From contig RPFO01000796.1 in the NCBI GenBank assembly GCA_009746045.1, forward strand, positions 95,153 through 159,152: 64,000 bases of DNA, given 5' to 3'. Positions within the stretch are counted from its first letter, which is position 1; the number at the start of each line of letters is the position of its first letter. Positions 53,557 through 63,414 of this stretch are shown piece after piece. The DNA is from Mesostigma viride (Eukaryota; Streptophyta; Mesostigmatophyceae; Mesostigmatales; Mesostigmataceae). The notes beneath the pieces are model-generated. The model worked only from the letters and a program-made list of their open reading frames with translations. It was not told the origin of the DNA and searched no databases. A program made the position numbers and the translations under genes.

Positions 53557-53939
53557 CCGGCTCTTAAACTTCTTCAAGCTAACTGAACGCGACCTCGTCG
53601 CTAGGCTCCTCAACCCATGCAGCCCGGCCTGCGCAGCAGCGGCAGCCACACCGGCTCCCTCCGTCTGCATCCGAGCATGCAGTGCATGCTGGAGGAGCAC
53701 GTGACCTGGCCGCTGGTCGAGAAGATGCCATTGATGACCACAGCGCTCAACACGGTGGAGGCCAAGGTCTCCAATACGGAAACCAAGGTCGCACACAAGC
53801 TTCAACCTCAGCAGTCACGGCACTGCATGCAGACCGGCCGCGGCGCAGGCCTCTGATGCGCATGCCGCCCTCCTCTCCCGCCTCACCCAAGTGGAGGGGC
53901 AAGTGCGGCGTGCTCGATCATGAAGAAGCTTGAAGCCAT

Positions 53940-54170
53940 TAATTAATTAATTAAACTCGTGCTCCCGTTGGGGAGTCACGGAGCACCGAAGTGCTTTTAA
54001 TCCCTGTGTGTGCACTACAGGAGAAAGGGCAGAGACCCCCAGTCTCCTTCATGCCAAAGGCATGCCACAGCTGCAATCGGGCGCGGCTATAGCTAAAAGG
54101 ACAGGCTAACGATCCGGCAAACTGTGGGTGCAATAAGACCCATGTGAGCATATCATAGCAAGGAGCGTGG
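53940..54170 (-). mobile_element. Family A short insertion with 12-bp target duplication
   Basis: 231 bp, reverse: tail TTAATTAATTAATTAA, hairpin, then the 3' untranslated family A sequence up to CCACGCTCC. GCTTGAAGCCAT flanks it at 53928-53939 and 54171-54182, proving a retrotransposition-type insertion with a 12-bp duplication and defining a 5'-truncated end. Confidence 0.88.
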
Positions 54171-54904
54171 GCTTGAAGCCATCACCGCCCACACCGATCG
54201 AGGCCCTGGCCACACAGGTCCCAAAGGGATAATAGCGGAGCAGAAGGCCACCATCGCATCCCAGCCACCCTGGCAAGATGCTGGCGACCTCCCGCCGCTC
54301 TCCTATGCGGACCTGCTGCGGTCAGCGACTGCCTCAACCACTGACGCCATCGCCACGAAACTCCAGCCTGGAGCTGGAGGACCACCGCGCCAGGCCGAAC
54401 AACGGGAGCCGGGAGGCCACCGACCGCGCCCGACGGCCGCCGCGAGTGCCGAGTGGTGCTGCGTCGTTTCCCCCATGCAGCCAGAAGCCAGGTGAGACGT
54501 CAACCACCCTTGCCGACGAGCTCAAGCACCAGCTTCTTACCCTCATGGGCCTGGTAGTATAGGTGAGGTAGAACTGCGCGGGTGCCACCACCGGCCTTCC
54601 CCACTCACGGGACAAGACGGCTCGATCCCCCGGCCACCAGTCATGCTCACCTTCCCCTCGGGCCTGATCGATCGAGGACAAGCGACGGTTGACCTTTCTC
54701 TGATTGCAAGAGGAATTGCGCGACCTCTGACACCTGGACGCTGGACGACGACCTGACCCCCCGGCGGCCCGCTCAGCAGCAGTGCAGCGCCGCGACCTGT
54801 GGCCTGAATACATCCCGGCCACATGCAAGCAGGGGCCCCCATCGAAGCCCAAGGTGTACTGGCTGGAGGGGCGGGGACCTGCATGATGATCAACCACAAA
54901 ATGT

Positions 54905-54973
54905 GGACGCCCCCTGCATGCATGCGGGCTAAAGAATACTATTCTATAGCTCGCATGCATGCAGGGGGCGTCC
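54905..54973. repeat. Inverted repeat with about 25-bp arms
   Basis: GGACGCCCCCTGCATGCATGCG at 54905 pairs with CGCATGCATGCAGGGGGCGTCC ending 54973; the loop is about 20 nt. Copy iii has only one arm here. Confidence 0.85.
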
Positions 54974-55328
54974 AGTAGTCCAGTAGTCCTAGCTTATAAT
55001 AACTGGTCTACAGTCACCGTGCAGCCATTGCAGCCATGCCTAGCCTGTTTGCATAGCCGTGCCACCATACCTAGTCATGTGCAACACGCGCTATAACTAA
55101 CACACGGTACACAACCAGCCATAGCCTCAGCTTAGCCCTTGTTGTAGTACAGCCATGGCAGCTACATCCTGGCTATCAGTGATCATGCAGATTACTTGCC
55201 CACGCTCCTTCAATGTTATGATATGCTCACATAGGTCTTATTGCACCCACAGATCTTGCCGCCGGGATCGTTATAACCGAGTCCGATTGATTGAGCACTG
55301 CTGTGGCGTGCCTCCAGTGCCACTATAT

Positions 55329-55440
55329 TGCGTATGATTATGATAATCATGCATACGCAATACGCTATCGTACGCGGCCCAGGTGTATAATGTATAATAC
55401 GCTTCATACGGTGTATTATACGCTAATCGTACGCTAACCC
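55329..55440. repeat. Palindromic AT-rich piece related to the hAT-type miniature element
   Basis: GCGTATGATTATGATAATCATGCATACGC is nearly self-complementary; GTATTATACGC and ACGCAATACG echo the interior of 35158-35355. Ends and duplication not resolved. 55441-55900 shows no gene. Confidence 0.5.
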
Positions 55441-55950
55441 CTTCAAAGTCTGTTTTTGCATGGTTTTGATGATCATGCATTCATCAATCTGACCAACCCA
55501 ACATGTTCTCCAGCATCACAAGTTTGGCTTTATATGCCACATTATCACATGGCCTTGCCAATGTCGTCACTACCTAGGTAGAACAACAAGCGCTGTCCCT
55601 AATGAATACTTACTCAATAAAAGCACAACAAAACGTCAAGTTTATATTCAACTAGGGGTACTGAATAAGACATTTTGCCAGAAATAAGACACATTGCCTA
55701 CTCATCGTAGGCCGGCAATTACTAATGGTTCTGCATGAAGCAAGGATACAAAAGGCTTTATGGCTGGCATGCAGGCTAACAAAGTGCACCGGATATGGCC
55801 CAGCAGTAGTGCGCCCAGAGCCGGCCATGCCGGAGGAGCTGGCATGAGCGGACTGCCACTCGGAGGCGTCGGTTTCTACAAGGTCATGCAGTAAGCTAGC
55901 TTGCCTTTGGCTGCCGCCCGCGCATCAGCCTGCTTCCCGGCGTCACTACC

Positions 55951-56229
55951 AGTTAACGTTCCTAGCAAACACAATGTGAAGGATATGGTTGCAATGCAGC
56001 AATGTGTGAATATGGTTGGAAACGGAGCTTTGTTAAAATTGGATAATGTTACAGCGCTCACACACTTGAGGCTTGTACACGCGCTTGCCAAGTCAAGGCA
56101 AAACACGTGAGGCGGGCTCGCAAGAGATGCCCAATTGGCACTGGCCTATTGTTTATATACTTGTGCACTGTGCTTGCTAGTCCTGAGCAGCCTAAGAGGC
56201 CTGCTCAGTAATAACACCCCCGGTACAGT
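55951..56229 (-). repeat. LTR fragment of the same family as 6589-7285
   Basis: Reverse copy of the last ~280 bp of the LTR, starting AGTTAACG at 55951 and breaking off at CCCCCGGTACAGT. It differs from the intact LTRs at several positions, so it is an older insertion. TATATAAA equivalent near 56151-56158. Confidence 0.85.
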
Positions 56230-56239
56230 CACTAGGAGT

Positions 56240-56560
56240 TAATTTGAAGCCCCCGTAACCTGTCCGGTAACTTCGACGCCCCCGTAACCTGCCCGGTAAC
56301 TTCGACGGGCCAGGTTACGGGTCCGTATTCGTTGGCGGTTTGGGTTACCGGACCGGTTACGGTACCATTCGGAATATTGGCCCCGAGATTCGGTACGGCC
56401 CAGTAACTGGGCCGGTTATGTTTACGGGGGCGTGAACGGCTTCGGTTCAGGTTACGTTGGGGTATACGGGACGGGTCAGGTAGTGGTTACGGCGCCATAG
56501 CTGCCCCAATATTAGGTACTGGGGTGGTTACGGAGCCGTTATCGTTAACTGGATCGTAAA
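56240..56560 (+). repeat. GGTTAC/GTAACC motif cluster
   Basis: About 20 occurrences of GGTTACG or its complement CGTAACC in 320 bp. The first two are in a tandem block CCCCCGTAACCTG.CCGGTAACTTCGACG. Irregular spacing, no coding sense. Confidence 0.7.
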
Positions 56561-56585
56561 CCGCGACATAGCTGGCTAGCTACGC

Positions 56586-57856
56586 ATGCACACTGTGGAA
56601 GACGTAGAAGACGCGTTAATTGACTTCTCTGCAGCATCAGCAAAGTATGATGTACATGGCAACCCATGGAAGCGTGCGGCGGGGGCAAAATATATGCTAC
56701 AGGAATTGAGAAAATGGCATCAACAAAATCGCACGCTGTGGAAGAGCCTTAAAGTGGTAAAACAACGCCACAATGGAGGTGTGACCAGTCGGCTTCAGGG
56801 AAGAGTAGCGGTGAGTCACTCTCTTATTTTAGTTGGCGGCAATTCATTGCTGTGATGCAGGCTGCCATGCCAGCAGTCTTCCCTAATGTGTATGGTAGGA
56901 GTACAAGACTAAGGCAGTTATGTTGCTGGCCTCTGCACTGACCCTCCCGCTACATTGTTGGTAATGTTGCTGCTTGGTTGGCTTTCCTTTGACGTGCATA
57001 TCGTCCAATTCTGTGATGCAGATTGAACGCCTAAGCAGCCACATCTATATCTGGAGCAAGGCATGAACGGCAGCAGAAAAGAGAGAGGAAGAGAGGGAAA
57101 GAGAGGCTGCGGAGAAGCGCGAGGAACAGCTAAGATGCAAGAGGCAACGGGTGGAGGAACATGGCAACGAAGCCAGCGGTAGTGGGAGCTGCGAGCAAGC
57201 ACGTCAACTGCGGTGGATGCACACGTGGGGGAGGCACATGCGGGGCAAGCATGTGTAGGCCTGCAAATCGTGCCAGGGCCCACCGTGATTGCAATTGCCG
57301 AGTTCCTGCTGAAGCGAGCACTGGCCTCCTTTCCGCAGTTGGCAGCCAAGGACGCGACAATCACGCTTGTGGAGAGTTTGTGTAAGGAAGAACCTGGACT
57401 CGGCATCGGGCAGTCCAGCGGTGGACCTGCTGAACAACACAGCCTGTGCCCTTGCGAATGCCGCGCTGCAGTTGGTCTCCAACTCCGTCCATCCATGTTG
57501 ATGGCAAGGTTAGTTGTGCCACATTTTCTTCCTGTTTTGGGTATGACGCATCAATAATTGCCCCTTGTATGTACGGGTGCGGTCGATTGACCTCCCTCCA
57601 GCAACATTGCAACATCCGTTACTGACGTCCACTGCGGCGGATGCGTTCCTCCAGCATGTTAGTTGCCTTGTGAGCTGTAATTGTGCAGGGTGTCGTCAGT
57701 ACATCCGATGAGAAGGATAACAAGGAGCTCAAGTGTCACTGGTGTTGCCTGGTTGATGGCGCACGTAATATCCATGGGCATCAGCATATGGTCCCAAACA
57801 CACTCAAACGGCTGGCCGAGTCGCTGGGAGAGGCAGTCCACATGCAGTTGGAGAGG
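56586..57856 (+). pseudogene. Unrecognised multi-exon gene remnant
   Basis: Exon-like stretches: 56586-56810 (ATG start, VEDALIDFSAASAKYD, LRKWHQQNRTLWKSLK; donor GCG|GTGAGT), 57022-about 57250 (acceptor GATGCAG; IERLSSHIYIWSKA, then an in-frame TGA, then a charged helix EKREEERERE and CKRQRVEEH), a further open piece to about 57507 (FLLKRALASFPQLAAKDATI; donor CAAG|GTTAG), and 57689-57856 (acceptor TTGTGCAG; KDNKELKCHWCCLVDGARN, then HGHQH; donor GAGAGG|GTGGGT). The C-x2-C ... H-x-H spacing loosely recalls a BED-type zinc finger of hAT transposases, which is a weak inference. The TGA and a frame change point to decay. Confidence 0.4.
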
Positions 57857-57874
57857 GTGGGTGGGTGGGGTGGC

Positions 57875-58033
57875 GGGAGGGAGGGAGGGAGGGAGGGAGG
57901 GAGGGAGGGAGGGAGGGAGGGAGGGAGGGAGGGAGGGAGGGAGGGAGGGAGGGAGGGAGGGAGGGAGGGAGGGAGGGAGGGAGGGAGGGAGGGAGGGAGG
58001 GAGGGAGGGAGGGAGGGAGGGAGGGAGGGAGGG
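57875..58033 (+). repeat. (GGGA)n microsatellite, about 160 bp
   Basis: About 39 uninterrupted GGGA units, 18 bp after the last exon-like stretch's donor; guanine-quadruplex-prone. Confidence 0.97.
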
Positions 58034-58830
58034 CGGGTGGGTGGGTGGTTATGGTGGGTGGATGGGTGCAAGGGTGGTTGCTTATAAGTGAATCGCCAGG
58101 TGGCTGGGGGATCGACGGGGTTTGGGAACTCCTAGGTGGGTGCATTATTGGATGCCTGAGTGAAACTGTTTCATGGGCTGGAGGATTTGCACCGTTGGTT
58201 TGTGGCGGGTGGATGTGTAGCTGTGATTAGAAGTGGGTGGGGTGAGCGATGGGGAAGGTAGATGGGTGGGTGGGTGCACGGATATGGGTGGGTGGGTGGT
58301 TTTGTAGTTGGGATCGACTCACCTATCGCGGGTGGAGGGCTGTGCATGTTAGGGGTGAGATGGGTGGGTGACTGGCTGAGAGGATGTGGATGTGTGAGGG
58401 TGAGTGGGTGCAGGTCGGTGGGTATAAGGGTATGGGGGGAAAGAGTGGTCGAGTGGGAAGGGGCGTGGGTGGGTCAGGGGTGGGCGGCCCGGTGGGCACA
58501 CATGGGGCCAGCTGGCTGGGTGGTTAGGTGGCTGCGTGGTTTTAGTAATGGGTGCCTGGATAAAAGGATGGGTGAATGCCTCCTTATTGCCTAGGTGGGT
58601 AGATTGCATATGTGGCTAGCTGGGTGGGTGGATGTCCCAGTGGGTGGGTATGTGGCTGGGTGCCTGGGTGCACGAGTGGTTAGATAGGTTGGTTTAGTAG
58701 GTGCGTGGCTGGCTGGCTGGGTCACCGGGTGGGTGGACCAGTGGGTGGCTGGGTACTCAGGTGCGCAAGTGTATGAGTACTTGTGTGGGTGGGCCAGGTG
58801 GATGCATGGGTGGGTGACTGCATGGGTGAC
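58034..58830 (+). repeat. GGGTGGGTGG-rich degenerate repeat
   Basis: Irregular GGTGGGTGGATGGGTG tracts over 800 bp with no fixed period and no gene. 58831-59454 also shows none, apart from the shared 51-bp segment. Confidence 0.8.
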
Positions 58831-59128
58831 TCGGTACGCACAAAGGGCAACGGATATAGACATGGGGATATGCCAATGCCTTGGGGTGAGCATACGTGGA
58901 TGCCAGGTGACATGTGCCAGCCTGTCGCAGTTATACTATACCTTGGCGTTTGCTTGGCGTGTCGTTGCCAATAATTTCACACAGGACGTACATGGTACGT
59001 GTTGGTAGCAATCACATGGCTGTGTTAGTGAGTGATGTTGCATGTATTGTTCAGCTTTCTTTCCCATTTTGCAATGTGCCAAGGTTCTTAAGTAGTTTAG
59101 AAGTATGGTGTCATGGGGTATACATCAA

Positions 59129-59179
59129 GGAGACAACCAGCGCAGGCCAGAAATCGGGAGAATCCGGACCATGGTAGCT
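59129..59179 (+). repeat. 51-bp segment shared with 35368-35418
   Basis: Identical to the copy that adjoins the hAT-type element. Confidence 0.75.
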
Positions 59180-59454
59180 CACATGCATGTGCACTGCACA
59201 TCACACATTTGTGGCATACTCGCAATGTCTACCTTACATCTTGCATTCTGTTAGGAACAGTCGCCACTCAGGCATTCACATGCACCAGGGTTTCGCTCAC
59301 TGTTTGTGCTGTAGTCATCGTTAAATCAAAAATCTTTACAAAGCCTGGCAATTGTCATAATGTTGGGCTCCTTATGACATGAGATTTTGCACACGAAGTT
59401 TTGCGACCATGCTTCAGATGCTTGCATGATGACGACCAGTTTTGGTTGTAATAT

Positions 59455-59622
59455 GACATGGTGGTGCAGGTGCCCTGGTGCACCTAGAGCAGGGGTAGCT
59501 TACATTCCCACCCTTGCATGAAGTAGCCTAGAATGTATTAAAAGCCATATGCCCCTTCTCAGGGATATGTGCTACATTTACTCCCAACGGAGTGATGTTG
59601 ATAACTAATTAATTAATTAATG
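59455..59622 (+). repeat. Family C 3' end with hairpin and TTAA tail
   Basis: Matches 50270-50436: GTGCCCTGGTGCACCTAGAGCA, ATTCCCACCCTTGCA, ATATGCCCCTTCTCAGGG, then ACTCCCAACGGAGT and TAATTAATTAATTAA. A 5'-truncated copy of the same retroelement. Confidence 0.85.
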
Positions 59623-59849
59623 ACATCATATTAATTTTTAAAATCATTATTGATAGCAACACTACCTTGTTAGCATTTGTTACCATTCAGGGCTCCAAAT
59701 GCCCTGAGGCGTTGTTCAAGGTCTGAACAACCGTAATTCATTGTGGCTGTTAAGTTCCAGCTTCGTCGGGCATAATTCGTCTAACTATCTAAGTGCAAAC
59801 GTTGTTTGGAAGGGACTCATTTTGGCCTTAATTAAGGATCTGGAGCAGG

Positions 59850-60131
59850 AGCACGTATTCCATGGACTGATGGGGGTGGGTGCATTAGAACTGAGCCGCG
59901 AAGACTAGCTGATCTCACTCTAATCTTATATACAAGTTGTCTCCTTGATAATATACAAAGTTGTCTCTCTTAATACAAAATCCTAACTACTCTACTCAGT
60001 CACGCACCCCTTCCTCCTGGCGTGGGGGAGGGGGGGCTCTTACATCGCCATGCGTCCAGGCATGATTTGTCTCGCTTCATGTACCATGATTGCCTTTAAT
60101 TTGACCATTAATTAATTAATTAATTAATTAA
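59850..60131 (-). repeat. Family B-like LINE 3' untranslated fragment, reverse, and a TTAA tail
   Basis: GGGTGCATTAGAACTGAGCCGCG and CTACTCTACTCAGTC.CGC.CCCCTTCC resemble 35715-35830. A separate (TTAA)n run at 60108-60131 directly abuts the following microsatellite. 59623-59849 shows nothing. Confidence 0.5.
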
Positions 60132-60133
60132 TA

Positions 60134-61704
60134 ACATCCATCCATCCATCCATCCATCCATCCATCCATCCATCCATCCTCCATCCATCCTCCCTCCCTC
60201 CCTCCCTCCCTCCCTCCCTCCCTCCTCCCTCCCTCCCTCCCTCCCTCCCTCCCTCCCTCCCTCCCTCCCTCCCTCCCTCCCTCCCTCCCTCCCTCCCTCC
60301 CTCCCTCCCTCCCTCCCTCCCTCCCTCCCTCCTCCCTCCTCCTCCCTCCCTCCCTCCCTCCCTCCCTCCCTCCCTCCCTCCCTCCCTCCCTCCCTCCCTC
60401 CCTCCCTCCCTCCCTCCCTCCTCCCTCCCTCCCTCCTCCCTCCCTCCCTCCTCCTCCTCCCTCCCTCCCTCCCTCCCTCCCTCCCTCCTCCCTCCCTCCC
60501 TCCCTCCCTCCCTCCCTCCCTCCCTCCCTCCCTCCCTCCCTCCCTCCCTCCCTCCTCCCTCCCTCCCTCCCTCCCTCCCTCCCTCCCTCCCTCCTCCCTC
60601 CCTCCCTCCCTCCCTCCCTCCCTCCCTCCCTCCCTCCCCCCTCCCTCCCTCCCTCCCTCCCTCCTCCCTCCCTCCTCCCTCCCTCCCTCCCTCCTCCTCC
60701 GTCCCTCCCTCCTCCCTCCCTCCCTCCCTCCCTCCCTCCCTCCGTCCCTCCCTCCGTCCCTCCCTCCGTCCGTCCCTCCCTCCCTCCCTCCTCCCTCCTC
60801 CCTCCCTCCCTCCCTCCCTCCCTCCCTCCCTCCTCCCTCCCTCCCTCCCTCCCTCCCTCCCTCCCTCCCTCCCTCCCTCCTCCCTCCCTCCCTCCCTCCC
60901 TCCCTCCCTCCCTCTCCCTCCTCCCTCCCTCCCCTCCCTCCCTCCTCCCTCCTCCCTCCCTCCCTCCCTCCCTCCCTCCCTCCCCTCCCTCCCTCCCTCC
61001 CTCCTCCCTCCTCCTCCCTCCCTCCTCCCTCCCTCCCTCCCTCCCTCCCTCCCTCCCTCCCTCCCTCCCTCCCTCCTCCCTCCCTCCCTCCCTCCTCCTC
61101 CCTCCCTCCTCCCTCCCTCCCTCCCTCCCTCCCTCCCTCCCTCCCTCCCTCCCTCCCTCCCTCCCTCCCTCCCTCCCTCCCTCCCTCCCTCCCTCCCTCC
61201 CTCCCTCCCTCCCTCCCTCCCTCCCTCCCTCCCTCCCTCCCTCCCTCCCTCCCTCCCTCCCTCCCTCCCTCCCTCCCTCCCTCCCTCCCTCCTCCTCCCT
61301 CCCTCCCTCCTCCCTCCCTCCCTCCTCCCTCCCTCCCTCCCTCCCTCCCTCCCTCCCTCCCTCCCTCCCCCCTCCCTCCCTCCCTCCCTCCTCCCTCCCT
61401 CCCCCTCCCTCCCTCCCTCCTCCCTCCCTCCCTCCCTCCCTCCCTCCCTCCTCTCCTCCCTCCTCCCTCCCTCCCTCCTCCTCCCTCCTCTCCTCCCTCC
61501 TCCCTCCCTCCCTCCCTCCCTCCCTCCCTCCCTCCCTCCCTCCCTCCCTCCTCCCTCCCTCCCTCCTCCTCCCTCCCTCCCTCCCTCCTCCCTCTCCCTC
61601 CCTCCCTCCCTCCCTCCCTCCCTCCCTCCTCTCCCTCCCTCCCTCCCTCCTCCCTCCCTCCCTCCCTCCCTCCCTCCCTCCCTCCCTCCCTCCTCCCTCC
61701 ATCC
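60134..61704 (+). repeat. 1.57-kb (ATCC)n/(CTCC)n polypyrimidine microsatellite
   Basis: Eleven or so ATCC units, then CTCC units mixed with CTC and CCCC slips and a few GTCC, with the rest pure pyrimidine. All minus-strand frames stay open (G-R-E repeats) for more than 500 codons; this is not a gene. Confidence 0.98.
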
Positions 61705-61920
61705 ATGATGAAATTTGGTCGGGTAAATTGCAATAGACTCGCCTTTTGATGACGAACACGCCGATCTAATTTTTGGCAGCCATTGCCCAGGATTTCGCAA
61801 GTTATCGCCAGCGGCCTGCCCAGCAGATCTCGCTATTTTTCTGCACATTATGGCGGCACCACGCATGTGATCAGTGTGCCTGCGCCCCCTGCCCTCGTCC
61901 AGGTGCTATTAAACGTAGCT

Positions 61921-63119
61921 ATGGAGGTCCCCGCATCGTCTTCAGCTCTTGCCGCCGATTCTATTGATGCCCAGATTGCTGCAAACAAAATCGCCCACGA
62001 CATTGTCGTCGCCAAGAACGCCGCTAACAAGCGATCCAAGACTTGGAAGCAACTTCGGAAGCAACTCCGATAGCTGCTGAAACCTCCTTGCCGGACGCCA
62101 TTTCTTCCTCATTCTACATGCCAGGCCAGCGTTTGAGCCTGGCAGACATCGATACCTTACTCGCCTACAATGACGCCGCTGTGACAAGCGTGCTGAAGCT
62201 CCGCAACGACAACGACGCCCCGATTCGCCACCCTAAGAGCGGCCAGGTTATGGAGGCTGCTTCGGATGAATGGCCTCATTGGGATGAGCGCCAGCGTCGG
62301 CTTGCCTGTCTTATTTCGTGCTGCCCTGAACTTGTCGAGCTGCCGGCGACGACCATCGCCAGGCCAGCCCCCGCGACCGATGTTAACGTGCAGCTGCAGG
62401 ACGTCGCACAGTCTTTTACGACCGTGCAGGGCGACATTAAGGTCCTGACGGAGGCGTCTGCAGCTGCGACGGCACTATTGCTGGAGCTGAAGAAAGCCAT
62501 GGCAGCCCCCGCCAAAACTACCACGTTTGCCGACGTCACCGGCAAGCAGTTGACCACCATCGTTCAACAGGCGGCCAAGTCTGCAGCTACCGCTGCGGTC
62601 ACCCAGAATGCAGTGCAGCAACGCCAGCGCAATATGGTAATCAAAGGCTTCCAGACAGGCGCGGCAGCACATGAGACAGCACACTCACTTGCCGAGGAGC
62701 TGCGCGGCCCAGCGTTTCTGGGGAAGATGCAGCTCCAGAACCGTGTTGTCATTGAACGAGCCATTCGGCTGCCAGGCCCTCCGGGCCTGGTCGTCGTCAC
62801 CATGGCCTCCATGCACGACAAACGCCTCGTGCTGGGAGCACGTCGTCTGCTCCAGCCCGGCGACTTCAGCCTCGACGAGGACTACACGCCGGCTCAACTG
62901 AAGGCGAGGAGCGCGGTGTGGAACAGCACCATCGTCCAGGGGGAGCGGCGTTGCCACCCTCCATCGCCTGACTACGTATGCATTGAGTCGTCCCCCTCTT
63001 CTTCCCCCTCTTTTTCAACCTCCACCGGCGGGCCGCTTCGGCCACTTGCCGCTTTCTCTTGGCCTGTTTTTGCGCGATGTCAACGGGATTTTCCATGGTG
63101 GCTGTACTTTCGCTCGTAA
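61921..63119 (+). CDS. LINE ORF1-type protein, nearly intact
   Basis: An open frame covers 62043-63119. The first ATG in that frame is only at about 62124; an upstream ATG at 61921 (MEVPASSSALAAD, then NKIAHDIVVAKNAANKR) is in another frame, so a frameshift near 62050 or a spliced start is likely. Order: AESIDTLLAY-type helices, an A-rich stretch with TFADVTGKQLTTIVQQ (a probable trimerising coiled region), NMVIKGFQTG starting a probable RRM-like fold, LVVVTMASMHDKRLVLGARRLL, and SLDEDYTPAQLKARSAVWN, equivalent to the DDDLTPAQQ..R..LWP motif of copies i-iv. Such proteins coat LINE RNA. No endonuclease or reverse transcriptase follows in the remaining 880 bp. Confidence 0.6.
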
Positions 63120-63267
63120 TTACGGGTGGTGCATTAAGCGCAGGCTTTCGACCTTCCCTTTCAACACCAAACTACTCCATCATCTTGTGTAAGTTAGGGT
63201 CTTAGGGGCAGTGCAGCTTGTCTGGACGATCGATCATGCAGACAAGCACACGTGACCCTGACCGAAA

Positions 63268-63414
63268 TGATTACCAAAAAAGGACAAATGATTACCGATT
63301 TTTACCGATGATTACACATGATTACACATGATTACACGTACATGATTACCAAAAAAGGACAAATGATTACCGATTTTTACCGATGATTACACATGATTAC
63401 ATATGATTACACCC
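63268..63414 (+). repeat. Twofold repeat of about 80 bp (ATGATTAC-rich)
   Basis: ATGATTACCAAAAAAGGACAAATGATTACCGATTTTTACCGATGATTACAC occurs twice, with ACATGATT satellites between. 63120-63267 is featureless. Confidence 0.88.

Larger units (their letters stand above)
53600..55328 (+). mobile_element. ORF1-only LINE derivative, copy iv, split by a nested insertion
   Basis: ORF1-type remnant: MQCMLEEHVTWPLVEKMPL and a probable coiled coil LNTVEAKVSNTETKV (53660-53790), then after the nested insert PPLSYADLLRSATASTTDAI (54290-54350), KPGETSTTLADELKHQLLTL (54485-54545) and WTLDDDLTP (54725-54760). 3' untranslated sequence follows (54960-55328), cut off by an unrelated palindromic AT-rich piece at 55329. 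Several frame changes. Confidence 0.72.

Noticed and set aside
60120-61866. Three minus-strand open frames over 500 codons of G-R-E repeats
   Set aside because: Translation of a (CTCC)n microsatellite; all three frames are open, which only a simple repeat does.
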